Assembly (NCBI RefSeq): GCF_004102745.1
Contig: NZ_RLII01000011.1
Span: 36,480-100,479, forward strand
Direction of reading: 5' to 3'
Length of the DNA stretch: 64,000 bases
From: Acetivibrio mesophilus
GTDB taxonomy: Bacteria; Bacillota; Clostridia; Acetivibrionales; Acetivibrionaceae
Part shown: positions 26,626 through 35,899 of the stretch, one piece after another
Numbering within the stretch: the first letter of the stretch is position 1
Layout of the letters: the number at the start of each line of letters is the position of its first letter
Made by a program: the position numbers and the translations under genes
The notes under the pieces: generated by a model
What the model saw: only the letters and a program-made list of their open reading frames with translations
Told to the model about the DNA's origin: nothing
Database searches by the model: none

Positions 26626-29600
26626 TTAATTTGAATATTCATCGAGCGAATGTATTTCAGTTTCTTCTCCCGATGTCATGTGCTCTAGTATTGAGAGCAT
26701 TGATCTGGCAGTATCTAGAGAAGTAATACATGGAATATTATACTCGATGGATGTTCTTCTTAGTATAAAACCAAGCCTTTCGGGTATTTTTCCTCGGGTT
26801 GGAGTATTGATTACCAGAGATATCTTATCTTTCTTTATCATCTCAATCATTTCATCATCCGATGCCAGCTCCACTTCTATGCCGACACCGGAGAGATTGG
26901 TGTAGGTGCCCTCAGAAGCAACTAGGTTGAAGCCTAAGTCTGAAAGAGCCTGAGCAATCTCTATACATTCCGTTTTATCTCTGTCGGCTACCGAAAGAAG
27001 TACGTTCCCGCCGGACGGGATTCTAAGTCCTGACGCAACAAGCGCCTTGTATAGTGCTATATGATAATCCCTTGAAATTCCCATTACTTCACCGGTGGAC
27101 TTCATTTCCGGTCCAAGGAATGTATCAACGGTAGTAAGCTTTGCAAAGGAGAATACAGGGGCTTTAACAGCTATAAATTCAGATTCTTTGTGAAGCCCGG
27201 GAGTATAACCTAAGTCCCTCATTTTATATCCCATAATAAACTTTGTGGCAACATCAACCATAGGGATGCCGGTCACCTTGCTCATTACAGGAATTGTACG
27301 GCTTGCACGAGGATTAACCTCTATTACATATACCTTGTTATTGCGATCTATAACAAACTGGATATTAAACAAACCGACTATTTTTAATGCCTTTGCCAGC
27401 CTTATGGTATAGTCTACAATGGTGTTTTTTGTCTGTTCGTCAAGGGTTTGGGGAGGGTATATCGAAATACTATCTCCGGAATGAACTCCAGCTCTTTCAA
27501 TATGCTCCATAATGCCGGGAATAAGTACATCCTCACCGTCACAAATACCATCCACTTCGACTTCCTTGCCTTCTACATATTTGTCTATCAGAATAGGATG
27601 CTTCGTTGAAAGGCCGACGGCTAGCTTCATATATTCTTTAAGGGTCTCATCATTATATACCACTTCCATTGCTCTGCCACCAAGAACATATGAAGGTCTT
27701 ACGAGAACAGGATATCCAACTTTTTGAGCAATTGCCTTTGCTTCATCATAGGAGAAGGCGGTATCTCCTTCCGGTAATGGTATTCCTAATTCCTCCAAGA
27801 GATTTAGGAAGCGATCCCTGTCCTCAGCAATATCAATGCTTTCAACCGAGGTGCCAAGGATATTTACCCCTTCTTTTGCCAGGGTTCCTGCAAGATTTAT
27901 TGAAGTTTGGCCTCCGAATTGGACAATTACTCCAAGGGGATTTTCCTTCTCAATTATATCGAGCACACATTCCTTTGTAAGGGGCTCAAAGTATAATTTA
28001 TCCGATGTATCGAAATCGGTGCTGACCGTCTCAGGATTGTTGTTTATTATAATTGACTCAATTTCCAGCTCCTTCAAAGTCTTCACCGAGTGTACACTGC
28101 AGTAGTCAAACTCGATACCCTGACCTATTCTTATAGGTCCTGAGCCTATAACTATAACCTTCTTTTTATCGGATACAATTACATCATCCGTCTTTTCGTA
28201 AGTTGAATAGTAGTACGGGGTTACGGCTTCAAACTCACCGGCACATGTATCAACAATTTTATATACCGGGCGAATAGGGTATTTGCTTCTAAGCTCTAAA
28301 ACTGTATCAAGAGGCACATTTATGAGATTTGCGATATACGAATCTCCAAAACCGGTCTTCTTTGCCCTGGAGTAAAGATCGTAATCGAGCCATGCAATAC
28401 CGGCATTTTTAATCTCCTCTGCCATCTGAACGATTTTTTCAAGCTTCTTTACAAAGAATATGTCAATTTTCGTTATATTGCTGATTTCCTCTGAAGATAC
28501 TCCCTTTTGGAGTGCCTTGCAGATAGCAAAAATTCTTTCGTCTCTTGGTGTGTTGATAAAATCAATAAGCTCCTCCACCGATTGGTTGTCAAAAAGACTG
28601 AGACCAAGCTGGTAGTTCATTTTTATATCGAGCGAGTCTATAGCTTTTAGCAGTGACTCCTCAAAGGTTCTTCCTATTGCCATTACTTCACCTGTTGCCT
28701 TCATCTGGGTACCTAATGATCTGTCGGCATTTACGAATTTGTCAAAAGGCCAACGGGGTACCTTTGTAACCACATAGTCAATTGAAGGTTCGAAGCATGC
28801 ATAAGTATTCTGAGTAACGGAGTTTTTGATCTCATCAAGATTAAGACCAATGGCAATTTTTGCCGCAACACGTGCTATGGGGTATCCGGTTGCCTTCGAT
28901 GCAAGCGCGCTGGAACGGCTTACCCTTGGGTTTACTTCAATTACTACATATTCGAAGCTGTTGGGATTTAATGCATACTGAATATTGCAGCCGCCTTTTA
29001 TATCAAGGGCACGAATAATCTTCAATGAAGCTGATCTCAGCATTTGGGCTTCAACATCCGATAGGGTCTGGCAGGGAGCAACTACAATGCTGTCACCGGT
29101 GTGAACCCCGACAGGGTCGAAGTTTTCCATATTACATATGATAATGCTGTTGTTGGCTCCATCCCTTATAACCTCATATTCAATTTCCTTCCATCCTGCA
29201 ACACTTTGCTCCAGAAGGACCTGATGTATGAGGCTGAGCTTTAGGCCTTTACCGCAAATATATTTAAATTCCTCCATGTTATGGGCAATACCGCCACCGG
29301 AGCCTCCTAATGTATAGGCTGGACGTATAATGATAGGGAAGCCTACCTCTTCGGCAAACTTAATAGCGCTGTCAAGATCGGTTGAAATTGTACTTAAGGG
29401 TACTTTTTCACCTATTTCCTGCATGGTTTGCTTAAAAAGCTCTCTATCTTCGGCTTTTTTAATTGACTCCAAGGATGTACCCAGAAGCTCAATTCCCATT
29501 TCCTCCAAAATCCCGTCTTCTGCCAATTCAACGGCCATGTTCAAGCCTGTCTGCCCGCCCAAAGAGGCTAAAATTCCATCGGGCTTTTCTTTCTTAATTA

Positions 29601-29829
29601 TTTTTTTAACGAAATCAAGGGTAATAGGTTCTATATATACTTTGTCTGCTGATTGTGTATCGGTCATTATCGTTGCAGGGTTGCTGTTTACAAGAACGAC
29701 TTCAATGCCTTCTTCTCTCAATGATTTACAGGCCTGCGTTCCCGAATAGTCAAATTCGGCAGCTTGGCCGATAACTATAGGTCCTGAGCCAATAACAAGG
29801 ACCTTTTTTATTTTATCTATTTTTGGCAT
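26626..29829 (-). CDS. carB: Carbamoyl-phosphate synthase large subunit (arginine cluster)
   Basis: 1067 residues, full length. Two homologous ATP-grasp halves: bicarbonate phosphorylation (N-terminal, [20 protein letters not shown]) and carbamate phosphorylation ([20 protein letters not shown], about 550-570), each with its ATP-grasp domain. An MGS-like allosteric domain lies at about 935-1067. ATG 29829 follows GGAGG; the longer start at 29847 overlaps it. It sits 26 bases after carA. Because the partner CarA lacks its glutaminase residues, ammonia is probably taken from solution. Effectors (ornithine, UMP, N-acetylglutamate) cannot be judged by eye. Confidence 0.97.
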   Translation of the reverse strand: MPKIDKIKKVLVIGSGPIVIGQAAEFDYSGTQACKSLREEGIEVVLVNSNPATIMTDTQSADKVYIEPITLDFVKKIIKKEKPDGILASLGGQTGLNMAVELAEDGILEEMGIELLGTSLESIKKAEDRELFKQTMQEIGEKVPLSTISTDLDSAIKFAEEVGFPIIIRPAYTLGGSGGGIAHNMEEFKYICGKGLKLSLIHQVLLEQSVAGWKEIEYEVIRDGANNSIIICNMENFDPVGVHTGDSIVVAPCQTLSDVEAQMLRSASLKIIRALDIKGGCNIQYALNPNSFEYVVIEVNPRVSRSSALASKATGYPIARVAAKIAIGLNLDEIKNSVTQNTYACFEPSIDYVVTKVPRWPFDKFVNADRSLGTQMKATGEVMAIGRTFEESLLKAIDSLDIKMNYQLGLSLFDNQSVEELIDFINTPRDERIFAICKALQKGVSSEEISNITKIDIFFVKKLEKIVQMAEEIKNAGIAWLDYDLYSRAKKTGFGDSYIANLINVPLDTVLELRSKYPIRPVYKIVDTCAGEFEAVTPYYYSTYEKTDDVIVSDKKKVIVIGSGPIRIGQGIEFDYCSVHSVKTLKELEIESIIINNNPETVSTDFDTSDKLYFEPLTKECVLDIIEKENPLGVIVQFGGQTSINLAGTLAKEGVNILGTSVESIDIAEDRDRFLNLLEELGIPLPEGDTAFSYDEAKAIAQKVGYPVLVRPSYVLGGRAMEVVYNDETLKEYMKLAVGLSTKHPILIDKYVEGKEVEVDGICDGEDVLIPGIMEHIERAGVHSGDSISIYPPQTLDEQTKNTIVDYTIRLAKALKIVGLFNIQFVIDRNNKVYVIEVNPRASRTIPVMSKVTGIPMVDVATKFIMGYKMRDLGYTPGLHKESEFIAVKAPVFSFAKLTTVDTFLGPEMKSTGEVMGISRDYHIALYKALVASGLRIPSGGNVLLSVADRDKTECIEIAQALSDLGFNLVASEGTYTNLSGVGIEVELASDDEMIEMIKKDKISLVINTPTRGKIPERLGFILRRTSIEYNIPCITSLDTARSMLSILEHMTSGEETEIHSLDEYSN

Positions 29830-29855
29830 AATTACCTCCATGCACAAAGAATCAA

Positions 29856-30929
29856 TTAAACTATAGGTTGTCCGTCCATCATTTCAATAAAATCATCAAA
29901 AACGTAAGAAGAATCATCATGTCCCGAAACGGCCTTAGGGTGATATTGAACCCCTAAGATAGGATAATGTTTGTGCTTAAATCCTTCTACAGTATTATCA
30001 TTAATATTTATATGAGTAATAAGTACGTCATCGCTAAAGTCATTCTCCAGTACATAGTTGTGACTTTGAGACGTTACATAGCATCTTCCTTTGATATAAT
30101 CCCTGACCGGTTGATTTGATCCATGGTGACCAAACGGAAGCTTGCTGACCTTGCCACCTAGGGCAAGGCCTAAAAGCTGGTGTCCTAATCCTATTCCAAA
30201 CATTGGCTTTTTACCTATGAGCTCCTGGACGGTGGACTTAACAAACGGAAGTTCGCACGGGTCACTCGGTCCGTTGGATAAAAGTATGCCGTCGGGATTA
30301 TAGCTCATAATTTCATTTGCGGAGGATGAAGCCGGAAGGATATATATATCGCAGTTGATTTTCTCTAATGATTTTATAATGCTGTGCTTTACACCAAAGT
30401 CCATTACCACCACACGTTTTCCTCTGCCGGGTTTGTGGATGGGAGACTTTGTAGAAACCTCCATAACAGGGCTCTTTTTTTCCATCTTCTTTTTCATAAG
30501 CTTTTCCAGAAGTAGATCTATATTTCCCGACTCAGTCGAAATTATGCAGTACATACTGCCTTTGCTTCTGATGTGTTTGGTAAGAGTTCTTGTATCAATA
30601 CCCTTAATGCCCACAATTCCATTTGCAACGAAGTATTCTTCCGGAGTAATTTCGCAACGCCAGTTGGTGGGAGTGTCCGAAAGCTCCTTAACGATAAATC
30701 CTTGAACATGAGTTGTGTCAGATTCGTTGTCATATCGGTTGAAACCGTAGTTTCCAATCAATGGGTAGGTCATAGCAACTATTTGACCGTTGTACGACGG
30801 GTTTGTAAGTATTTCCTGATAACCTGTCATGCATGTGTTAAACACAATTTCTCCTACTGTTTCGCCAGCTTTGCCGAAGGCTTCCCCCGTAAAATAAGTT
30901 CCATCTTCTAAAAGTAAAACTGATTTCAT
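29856..30929 (-). CDS. carA: Carbamoyl-phosphate synthase small subunit with inactivated glutaminase
   Basis: 357 residues, normal length and clearly CarA: N-terminal domain ([45 protein letters not shown]) and a class I amidotransferase domain. The catalytic Cys is replaced: the nucleophile motif reads [12 protein letters not shown] with Gly247 where GICLGHQ is expected (the codon is GGA). The triad Glu is Lys332 (QYHPKAV instead of HPEAS); His330 is kept. Glutamine-binding residues also differ: NGPSDP for NGPGDP, HHGSNQ for HHGGNH, SHNY for NHGF. The subunit should still fold and partner CarB, giving an ammonia-dependent enzyme, as in vertebrate CPS I. Confidence 0.95.
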   Translation of the reverse strand: MKSVLLLEDGTYFTGEAFGKAGETVGEIVFNTCMTGYQEILTNPSYNGQIVAMTYPLIGNYGFNRYDNESDTTHVQGFIVKELSDTPTNWRCEITPEEYFVANGIVGIKGIDTRTLTKHIRSKGSMYCIISTESGNIDLLLEKLMKKKMEKKSPVMEVSTKSPIHKPGRGKRVVVMDFGVKHSIIKSLEKINCDIYILPASSSANEIMSYNPDGILLSNGPSDPCELPFVKSTVQELIGKKPMFGIGLGHQLLGLALGGKVSKLPFGHHGSNQPVRDYIKGRCYVTSQSHNYVLENDFSDDVLITHININDNTVEGFKHKHYPILGVQYHPKAVSGHDDSSYVFDDFIEMMDGQPIV

Positions 30930-30987
30930 TTCTCTAGCTCCTTAAAATAATAATTTAGTATTAAAATTTTTATTTTTATATTTCTAA

Positions 30988-32190
30988 TTATAGTTCATAT
31001 TCTTGGAGTATGCTATCCAGAGTTTCTACCATGCCGTCAATATCTTGCTCTGTAACAATCAGAGGAGGCAACATCCTTATGATATTCTTACCGACGCTTC
31101 CAACCAAATACCCTTTTTCAAAGCATTTGTTTTTAACTTCCACTGCTGCATCTATTGATAGTTGAACACCTATCATGAGGCCTTTACCCCTCACATCCTG
31201 AATGGTACTGTGCTTTTTGGCAAGATCTGAGAGCTTATTCATAAAGTAGCTTCCCATTTTTTCCGAGTTTTCCACGAGTCCGTCGTCTATAAGGACATCC
31301 AGAACAGCCAGTGCTGCTGCACATGCGAGAGGATTACCTCCAAAGGTTGATCCGTGATCCCCGGGTTCAAAAGCACTTGCTACATGTTCCTTAGCACAGA
31401 GAGCACCTATTGGGAATCCGCCCCCTAAGGCTTTGGCAAGAGTGAATATGTCAGGCTCTACGCCGAGATGCTGATAAGCAAATAGCTTTCCTGTACGACC
31501 CAAACCGCACTGAACCTCATCAAAGATAAGGAATATACCCTTTTCATCACAAAGCTTGCGGACACCCTTCATATACTCCACTGAGGTAAGATTTACTCCG
31601 CTTTCACCCTGTATTGGCTCAATCATTACTGCACAGGTAGAACCGTTTATTGCCTTTTCAAGAGCATCAAGATCATTTATCGGCACTTTCAAAAAGCTGG
31701 GGGTGAGAGGTGAGTAGGGTTTTTGGTATTTGTCCTGGCCGGTGGCAGCGATAGTTGCAAGGGTCCTTCCGTGGAAAGACTTTTCTAAAGTTATAATTTC
31801 AAACTTCTCCGGCATTCCCTTCTTTTTAAAATAGATCCGTGCAAGCTTTATGGCTCCTTCGTTTGCTTCTGCACCGCTGTTTGCGAAAAACACCCTGTCG
31901 GCGCAGGAATTGTTGACAAGTTTTTCTGCAAGCTTTGCCTGAGACTCTATGTAATAGAGATTGGAACAGTGTATGAGCTTTTCTGCCTGCTGCTTTATAG
32001 CATCTACAAGCTTAGGATGCGAATGTCCTAAAGCACTTACCGCTATGCCGGCTAGAAAATCATAGTACTTATTTCCGTCTATGTCCCAGAGATTAACTCC
32101 TTTTCCGTAAGAAAAGCATACAGGGGTTCTATTTCCAAATGTATTCATAAAGTATTTTTTGTCCAGATTGATAATCTCATCTAATTTCAT
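30988..32190 (-). CDS. argD: Acetylornithine aminotransferase
   Basis: 400 residues, class III PLP aminotransferase; it converts N-acetylglutamate semialdehyde to N-acetylornithine with glutamate as amino donor. Motifs: GVNLWDIDGNKYYDF at the start, FFANSGAEANEGAIKLAR, cofactor Asp in FDEVQCGLGRTG, and the Schiff-base Lys in TLAKALGGGFPIGAL. ATG follows GGGAGGG. It is the first gene of the argD-carA-carB-argF-GNAT run and has its own promoter with an ArgR-type box (32224-32252). It may also serve lysine synthesis, as many ArgD enzymes do. Confidence 0.95.
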   Translation of the reverse strand: MKLDEIINLDKKYFMNTFGNRTPVCFSYGKGVNLWDIDGNKYYDFLAGIAVSALGHSHPKLVDAIKQQAEKLIHCSNLYYIESQAKLAEKLVNNSCADRVFFANSGAEANEGAIKLARIYFKKKGMPEKFEIITLEKSFHGRTLATIAATGQDKYQKPYSPLTPSFLKVPINDLDALEKAINGSTCAVMIEPIQGESGVNLTSVEYMKGVRKLCDEKGIFLIFDEVQCGLGRTGKLFAYQHLGVEPDIFTLAKALGGGFPIGALCAKEHVASAFEPGDHGSTFGGNPLACAAALAVLDVLIDDGLVENSEKMGSYFMNKLSDLAKKHSTIQDVRGKGLMIGVQLSIDAAVEVKNKCFEKGYLVGSVGKNIIRMLPPLIVTEQDIDGMVETLDSILQEYEL

Positions 32191-32223
32191 AGAAAACCCT
32201 CCCTGATAAAAATAATACTAATA

Positions 32224-32253
32224 ATTATACATAAAAATGTATAAAAATGCAAT
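32224..32253 (-). promoter_or_regulatory. argD promoter overlapped by ArgR boxes
   Basis: Minus strand TTGCAT (32252-32247), 17 bases, TATAAT (32229-32224). The region holds an 18-bp palindrome with arms TATACAT/ATGTATA (32226-32243) and an overlapping TGTATAAAAATGCA (32238-32251), both close to the ArgR/AhrC box with its central A/T run. Repression by arginine is expected. Confidence 0.8.
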
Positions 32254-32510
32254 AGATAATATTAAACTCTCACCCGTAATTAATTCTCAAAAGTGAACTT
32301 CGATACTGCATGATATTATGCTGGAAATTCAGAATTATCACTACTTGAGTATTAACAGGAAAGCGAATTAATTCAAATATAGCATTCGTATAAGAAGATT
32401 TATAGACAAATGATATAATTTTGATTGGTATTATTGACTTAAAAATATATTTTTACTCACTAACTCTGTTGGATATAAGTTTATAGAAGAGTAATCCGGA
32501 GGGAAGAACT

Positions 32511-32628
32511 ATGGAAAAAAACTTTGGCTCAAATGGAAGAAAAATGCTTCACAAAGTTATTGCAACAAAAGAGAAGAGATGAAATTGAAGAGATGTTTGG
32601 AATGCCTAAGGTAAAATTTGGAATATGA
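32511..32628 (+). pseudogene. Possible small frameshifted gene
   Basis: GGAGG and ATG 32511 open a 23-codon frame. If one A is removed from the seven-A run (32515-32521), a 38-residue frame follows (MEKTLAQMEEKCF to KVKFGI) that looks more protein-like. I do not recognise it. The rest of the gap 32254-32731 is AT-rich with nothing I can name. Confidence 0.25.
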
Positions 32629-32731
32629 TTTGCAAAAACAGATAATAACGAATATATCAAAATATATTTCAGCTATCAAATAAAATGCCGTAAACAAGCT
32701 AATTCATTATATAGAGCAAGCATAATCAATA

Positions 32732-33394
32732 TCAAAGATGTCTTCTAACGCAATTTACGAATTGATCGCGAAGCTTCATCTTTTCTTCTTCAACTAGATT
32801 GAAAAAGCAAGAAAGGGTGTTGTTGCTTTCTTCCGTCATATCGGTATATTGCAAACCATAATCGGTAAAGTCACTCTTAGGAGATCTTCTATTAACTTTT
32901 CCGCGGGAATTTATTGATTTCCTGTTTGGAAGGAAAATAGAAAAATCATGTTCACCACTGTCAATTTCGAAATAGTCCTTGGAGTAAAATGCCATTCCGA
33001 CAAGGCTTATATTATGTATTATTACAAACCGCTCCGCGGGGGAGTCTGAGATCCTTACGGTCGCACCTAAGTAAACATCATGTCTTGGGAAAATTCTTGT
33101 ATTTTTGATTTCCTTAACGTGTTTAATATCTATTGTCACGTAACTAGGGTATTCAGGCCTGATTTTTACTACCTCGCCTTCAAACAAAATCTCACTATGT
33201 TCGCTGGAGTACTTTACCGTAATGGACTGTCCCAGCATTATAATGTTCTCGAGATATTCGCTTAAAAGTGCAATGGATACCAGGTGTTTTTCAACCTTGT
33301 AAACTATGTTCTGAATCCAGATGCTACCGTTTTTAAGCTTTGTATTTACAACCATTCCCTCTTTAAGAACCCTTGATACTACGTCTTTCTTCAA
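32732..33394 (-). CDS. PilZ domain protein with YcgR-like N-terminal domain
   Basis: 220 residues. The N-terminal half (about 1-95) resembles the YcgR/flagellar-brake beta-barrel. The C-terminal half is a PilZ domain with both c-di-GMP motifs complete: RIFPR (RxxxR) and HNISLVG (D/NxSxxG). It should bind cyclic di-GMP and may act on motility or extracellular polymer control. It lies between argB and argD on the same strand, about 125 bases from argB and over 500 from argD, so it may be only loosely linked to arginine genes. TTG 33394, nine bases after GGGGAGG, is favoured over 33403. Confidence 0.88.
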   Translation of the reverse strand: MKKDVVSRVLKEGMVVNTKLKNGSIWIQNIVYKVEKHLVSIALLSEYLENIIMLGQSITVKYSSEHSEILFEGEVVKIRPEYPSYVTIDIKHVKEIKNTRIFPRHDVYLGATVRISDSPAERFVIIHNISLVGMAFYSKDYFEIDSGEHDFSIFLPNRKSINSRGKVNRRSPKSDFTDYGLQYTDMTEESNNTLSCFFNLVEEEKMKLRDQFVNCVRRHL

Positions 33395-33527
33395 AAGGAT
33401 CAATCCTCCCCGTGGTAATGGTGATTGGATAGTTTTAGTTAAATTATTCTTTATAAAAGTATAAAATCCTTCAAAATTTGATAAATTTCATTACTATTTA
33501 TTTATTATGTTATAGATTTTATAGATT

Positions 33528-34442
33528 TTATAGTTTTTCTCGATTATGATAGAGTATTTTCTCCTTCATAATCATAGTCCCGATTCCTTTGTTGGTAAAT
33601 ATTTCGAGCAACAGACAGTGGGGAATCCTACCGTCTATGATATGAGTTCTTCCAACTCCCTTTTCGAGAGCATCAATACATCCTAATACCTTAGGAATCA
33701 TACCGCCATCAATGATTTTTTTGTCAATTAGGTCAAGGGCCTCTGCTGAAGTTAGGGCAGGAACTATTTCATCGGCGTCTTTACCTTTTTTGACTCCTGC
33801 AACATCGGTGAGGAGCATCAATTTCTCTGCCTTTAAAGCAGCGGATATTTCTCCGGCAACGGTGTCAGCATTAATGTTGTAGCTTTGGCCATCCTTGCCG
33901 ATTCCTATAGGAGCAATGACAGGAATGTATTCATCCTTTGCCAGAAGCTCAATCAGCTTTGAATTGATGTTGGTTATTTTTCCGACATATCCAAGGTCTG
34001 TCTCTACGCCGTCAACTGTTGTCTTATATTGCTCACATTCTATGATACTTCCGTCAATGCCGCAAAGGCCAATGGCTTTTCCGCCCATCTGATTCAATAG
34101 TGAAACAATCTCTTTGTTGGTTTTTCCTACAAGGACCATCTGGGCAATGTCCATTGTTGCCTTGTCAGTCAACCTAAGACCGTTGACAAACTGGCTTTTG
34201 ATATTGAATTTGTCAAGAGCTTTGTTAATATCCGGTCCACCACCATGAACAACTACCGGATTCATTCCAATATATTTAAGTAGAGTTATATCTTCCATTA
34301 CGGAGGTTTTAAGCTCATCGTTTATCATTGCGTTTCCGCCGTATTTTATAACCACTGTTTTACCGAAAAGTTTCTGAATATAGGGAAGAGCCTCAATAAG
34401 TATTTCTGCTTTTTTTATGACTGTCTCCATTGATATTTCCAA
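33528..34442 (-). CDS. argB: Acetylglutamate kinase
   Basis: 304 residues, amino-acid kinase fold; phosphorylates N-acetylglutamate. Motifs: [23 protein letters not shown], the substrate loop [16 protein letters not shown] and the C-terminal [13 protein letters not shown]. The N-terminal helix ahead of the core ([20 protein letters not shown]) is the feature that lets hexameric enzymes be inhibited by arginine, so this step is probably feedback controlled. TTG 34442 at good distance from GGAGGG is chosen over 34457. It lies about 40 bases behind argC; no argJ stands between or beside them. Confidence 0.95.
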   Translation of the reverse strand: MEISMETVIKKAEILIEALPYIQKLFGKTVVIKYGGNAMINDELKTSVMEDITLLKYIGMNPVVVHGGGPDINKALDKFNIKSQFVNGLRLTDKATMDIAQMVLVGKTNKEIVSLLNQMGGKAIGLCGIDGSIIECEQYKTTVDGVETDLGYVGKITNINSKLIELLAKDEYIPVIAPIGIGKDGQSYNINADTVAGEISAALKAEKLMLLTDVAGVKKGKDADEIVPALTSAEALDLIDKKIIDGGMIPKVLGCIDALEKGVGRTHIIDGRIPHCLLLEIFTNKGIGTMIMKEKILYHNREKL

Positions 34443-34485
34443 ACTAATACCCTCCAAACGTTAATAATATACTTTTGCTGATTGT

Positions 34486-35526
34486 TTATAGATAGAGACC
34501 GGAACTTGTAAGTCCTCTGTGTTCGGGAAGCCCAAACATTATATTAAGATCCTGCACAGCCTGACCGGCAGCACCTTTGCCCAAATTGTCAATGGCTGAG
34601 AGAATAATAACTCTGTTTAAGCGCTTATCTACAACGAGGCTGATATCAATAAAGTTTGAACCGGCTACATTTTTCGTTTCAGGCAGCTTGCCTTCGTCCA
34701 GTATCCTGACAAAATATTCATTTTTATAATATTCCTTATACAGCACGATTAATTCCGAGGTTGATTTTTCATAGTTCAAATTTGCATAAATGGTAGCTAG
34801 CATTCCCCTCTTCATTGGCACAAGGTGAGGAGTAAAGGAAACCGTCAGTTCTTGACCTGCCAGAAATGACAGCTCTTGCTCAATTTCAGAGGTATGCCTG
34901 TGGGTAGAAACATTGTATGCTTTGAAATTCTCCGTACACTCGCAGAACTGATAGGGAAGGTCAGTTTTCCTTCCGGCTCCCGAAATCCCGGAGGCAGCAT
35001 CAATTATAATATTTTTTGTGTCAACAAGCTTGTTTTTAATTAATGGCGCCAGTGCTAATATTGAACATGTAGGGTAACAACCCGGATTGCCTATTATCTG
35101 AGCATTCTTTATTTCTTCTCTATAAAGCTCCGGCAAACCGTACACCGAAAGTTCAAGAAGGTGAGACATACCATGGGTGGTATTGTACCATTTTTCATAT
35201 ACCTCAACCGACTTATAACGAAAATCGCCGCTGTGGTCAACTATTCTCTTACCCTTTTCAATAAGCTTGGGTATTACTTCCTTTGATACACCATGGGGAA
35301 GTGCAGTAACAAAGACCTCAGCCTTATTGGCGATTTTGTCTATATCAAGCTCATCGCATTCCATATCAAAAATATTTTTGAGGTGTGGATATACATCCGA
35401 TATCTTCTCTCCCGCAAAATTATGGGATACAACAGAAGAAATATTTATATCCGGATGGTTTTGAAGAAGACGTACTATTTCTATTCCGACATAGCCGGTA
35501 GCTCCTATGATTCCTACATTAGCCAT
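34486..35526 (-). CDS. argC: N-acetyl-gamma-glutamyl-phosphate reductase
   Basis: 346 residues. NAD(P)-binding Rossmann start (VGIIGATGYVGIEIVRLL), catalytic Cys in IGNPGCYPTCSILALAPL, and TPHLVPMKRGMLATIY. It reduces N-acetylglutamyl phosphate to the semialdehyde. ATG follows GGGAGG. It is the first gene of the argC-argB unit, behind a promoter fully overlapped by an ArgR-type box (35600-35629). Length and motifs are typical of type 1 ArgC. Confidence 0.96.
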   Translation of the reverse strand: MANVGIIGATGYVGIEIVRLLQNHPDINISSVVSHNFAGEKISDVYPHLKNIFDMECDELDIDKIANKAEVFVTALPHGVSKEVIPKLIEKGKRIVDHSGDFRYKSVEVYEKWYNTTHGMSHLLELSVYGLPELYREEIKNAQIIGNPGCYPTCSILALAPLIKNKLVDTKNIIIDAASGISGAGRKTDLPYQFCECTENFKAYNVSTHRHTSEIEQELSFLAGQELTVSFTPHLVPMKRGMLATIYANLNYEKSTSELIVLYKEYYKNEYFVRILDEGKLPETKNVAGSNFIDISLVVDKRLNRVIILSAIDNLGKGAAGQAVQDLNIMFGLPEHRGLTSSGLYL

Positions 35527-35599
35527 TTGAATAACCTCCCAACAAAAAAACTGTATAATAATAAATTAATGACCGATTAAATGCACAACCGATTTTATA

Positions 35600-35629
35600 A
35601 TTATACATTCTTATGCATAAAAATTCAAT
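35600..35629 (-). promoter_or_regulatory. argC promoter overlapped by an ArgR box
   Basis: Minus strand TTGAAT (35628-35623), 17 bases, TATAAT (35605-35600). ATGCATAAAAATTCAAT (35613-35629) matches the ArgR/AhrC box well. The layout is the same as at argD. Confidence 0.82.
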
Positions 35630-35720
35630 ATCGATTTTAAATCAAATTCTTTATATGTAACAATGGATATATAGTAAATATTACTAATTGGTTAAAAGGT
35701 GTAAAAAGGCACCCTGGTGT

Positions 35721-35825
35721 AAATTCACAAATGCCCTGCGACAGTTGAATTAGCAACATAAAGTGGAAATTTACCTTTATGCAAAGTAACTAAATACACA
35801 AATTATTTTTGTGAATTTGTATACT
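35721..35825 (+). promoter_or_regulatory. Inverted repeats in the leader of the ABC ATPase gene
   Basis: AAATTCACAAA (35721-35731) is mirrored by TTTGTGAATTT (35808-35818). Between them are CATAAAG/CTTTATG (35757-35781) and CACAAA/TTTGTG (35797-35813), then TATACT (35820-35825) as a possible -10. This looks like a control region; the regulator is unknown. Confidence 0.45.
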
Positions 35826-35899
35826 AGTTGAAGGATTGGATTACATGGTATATTAGTATCATTAAAACTAATGCTCGTAAACAATTGGGAGGGGAAGAA

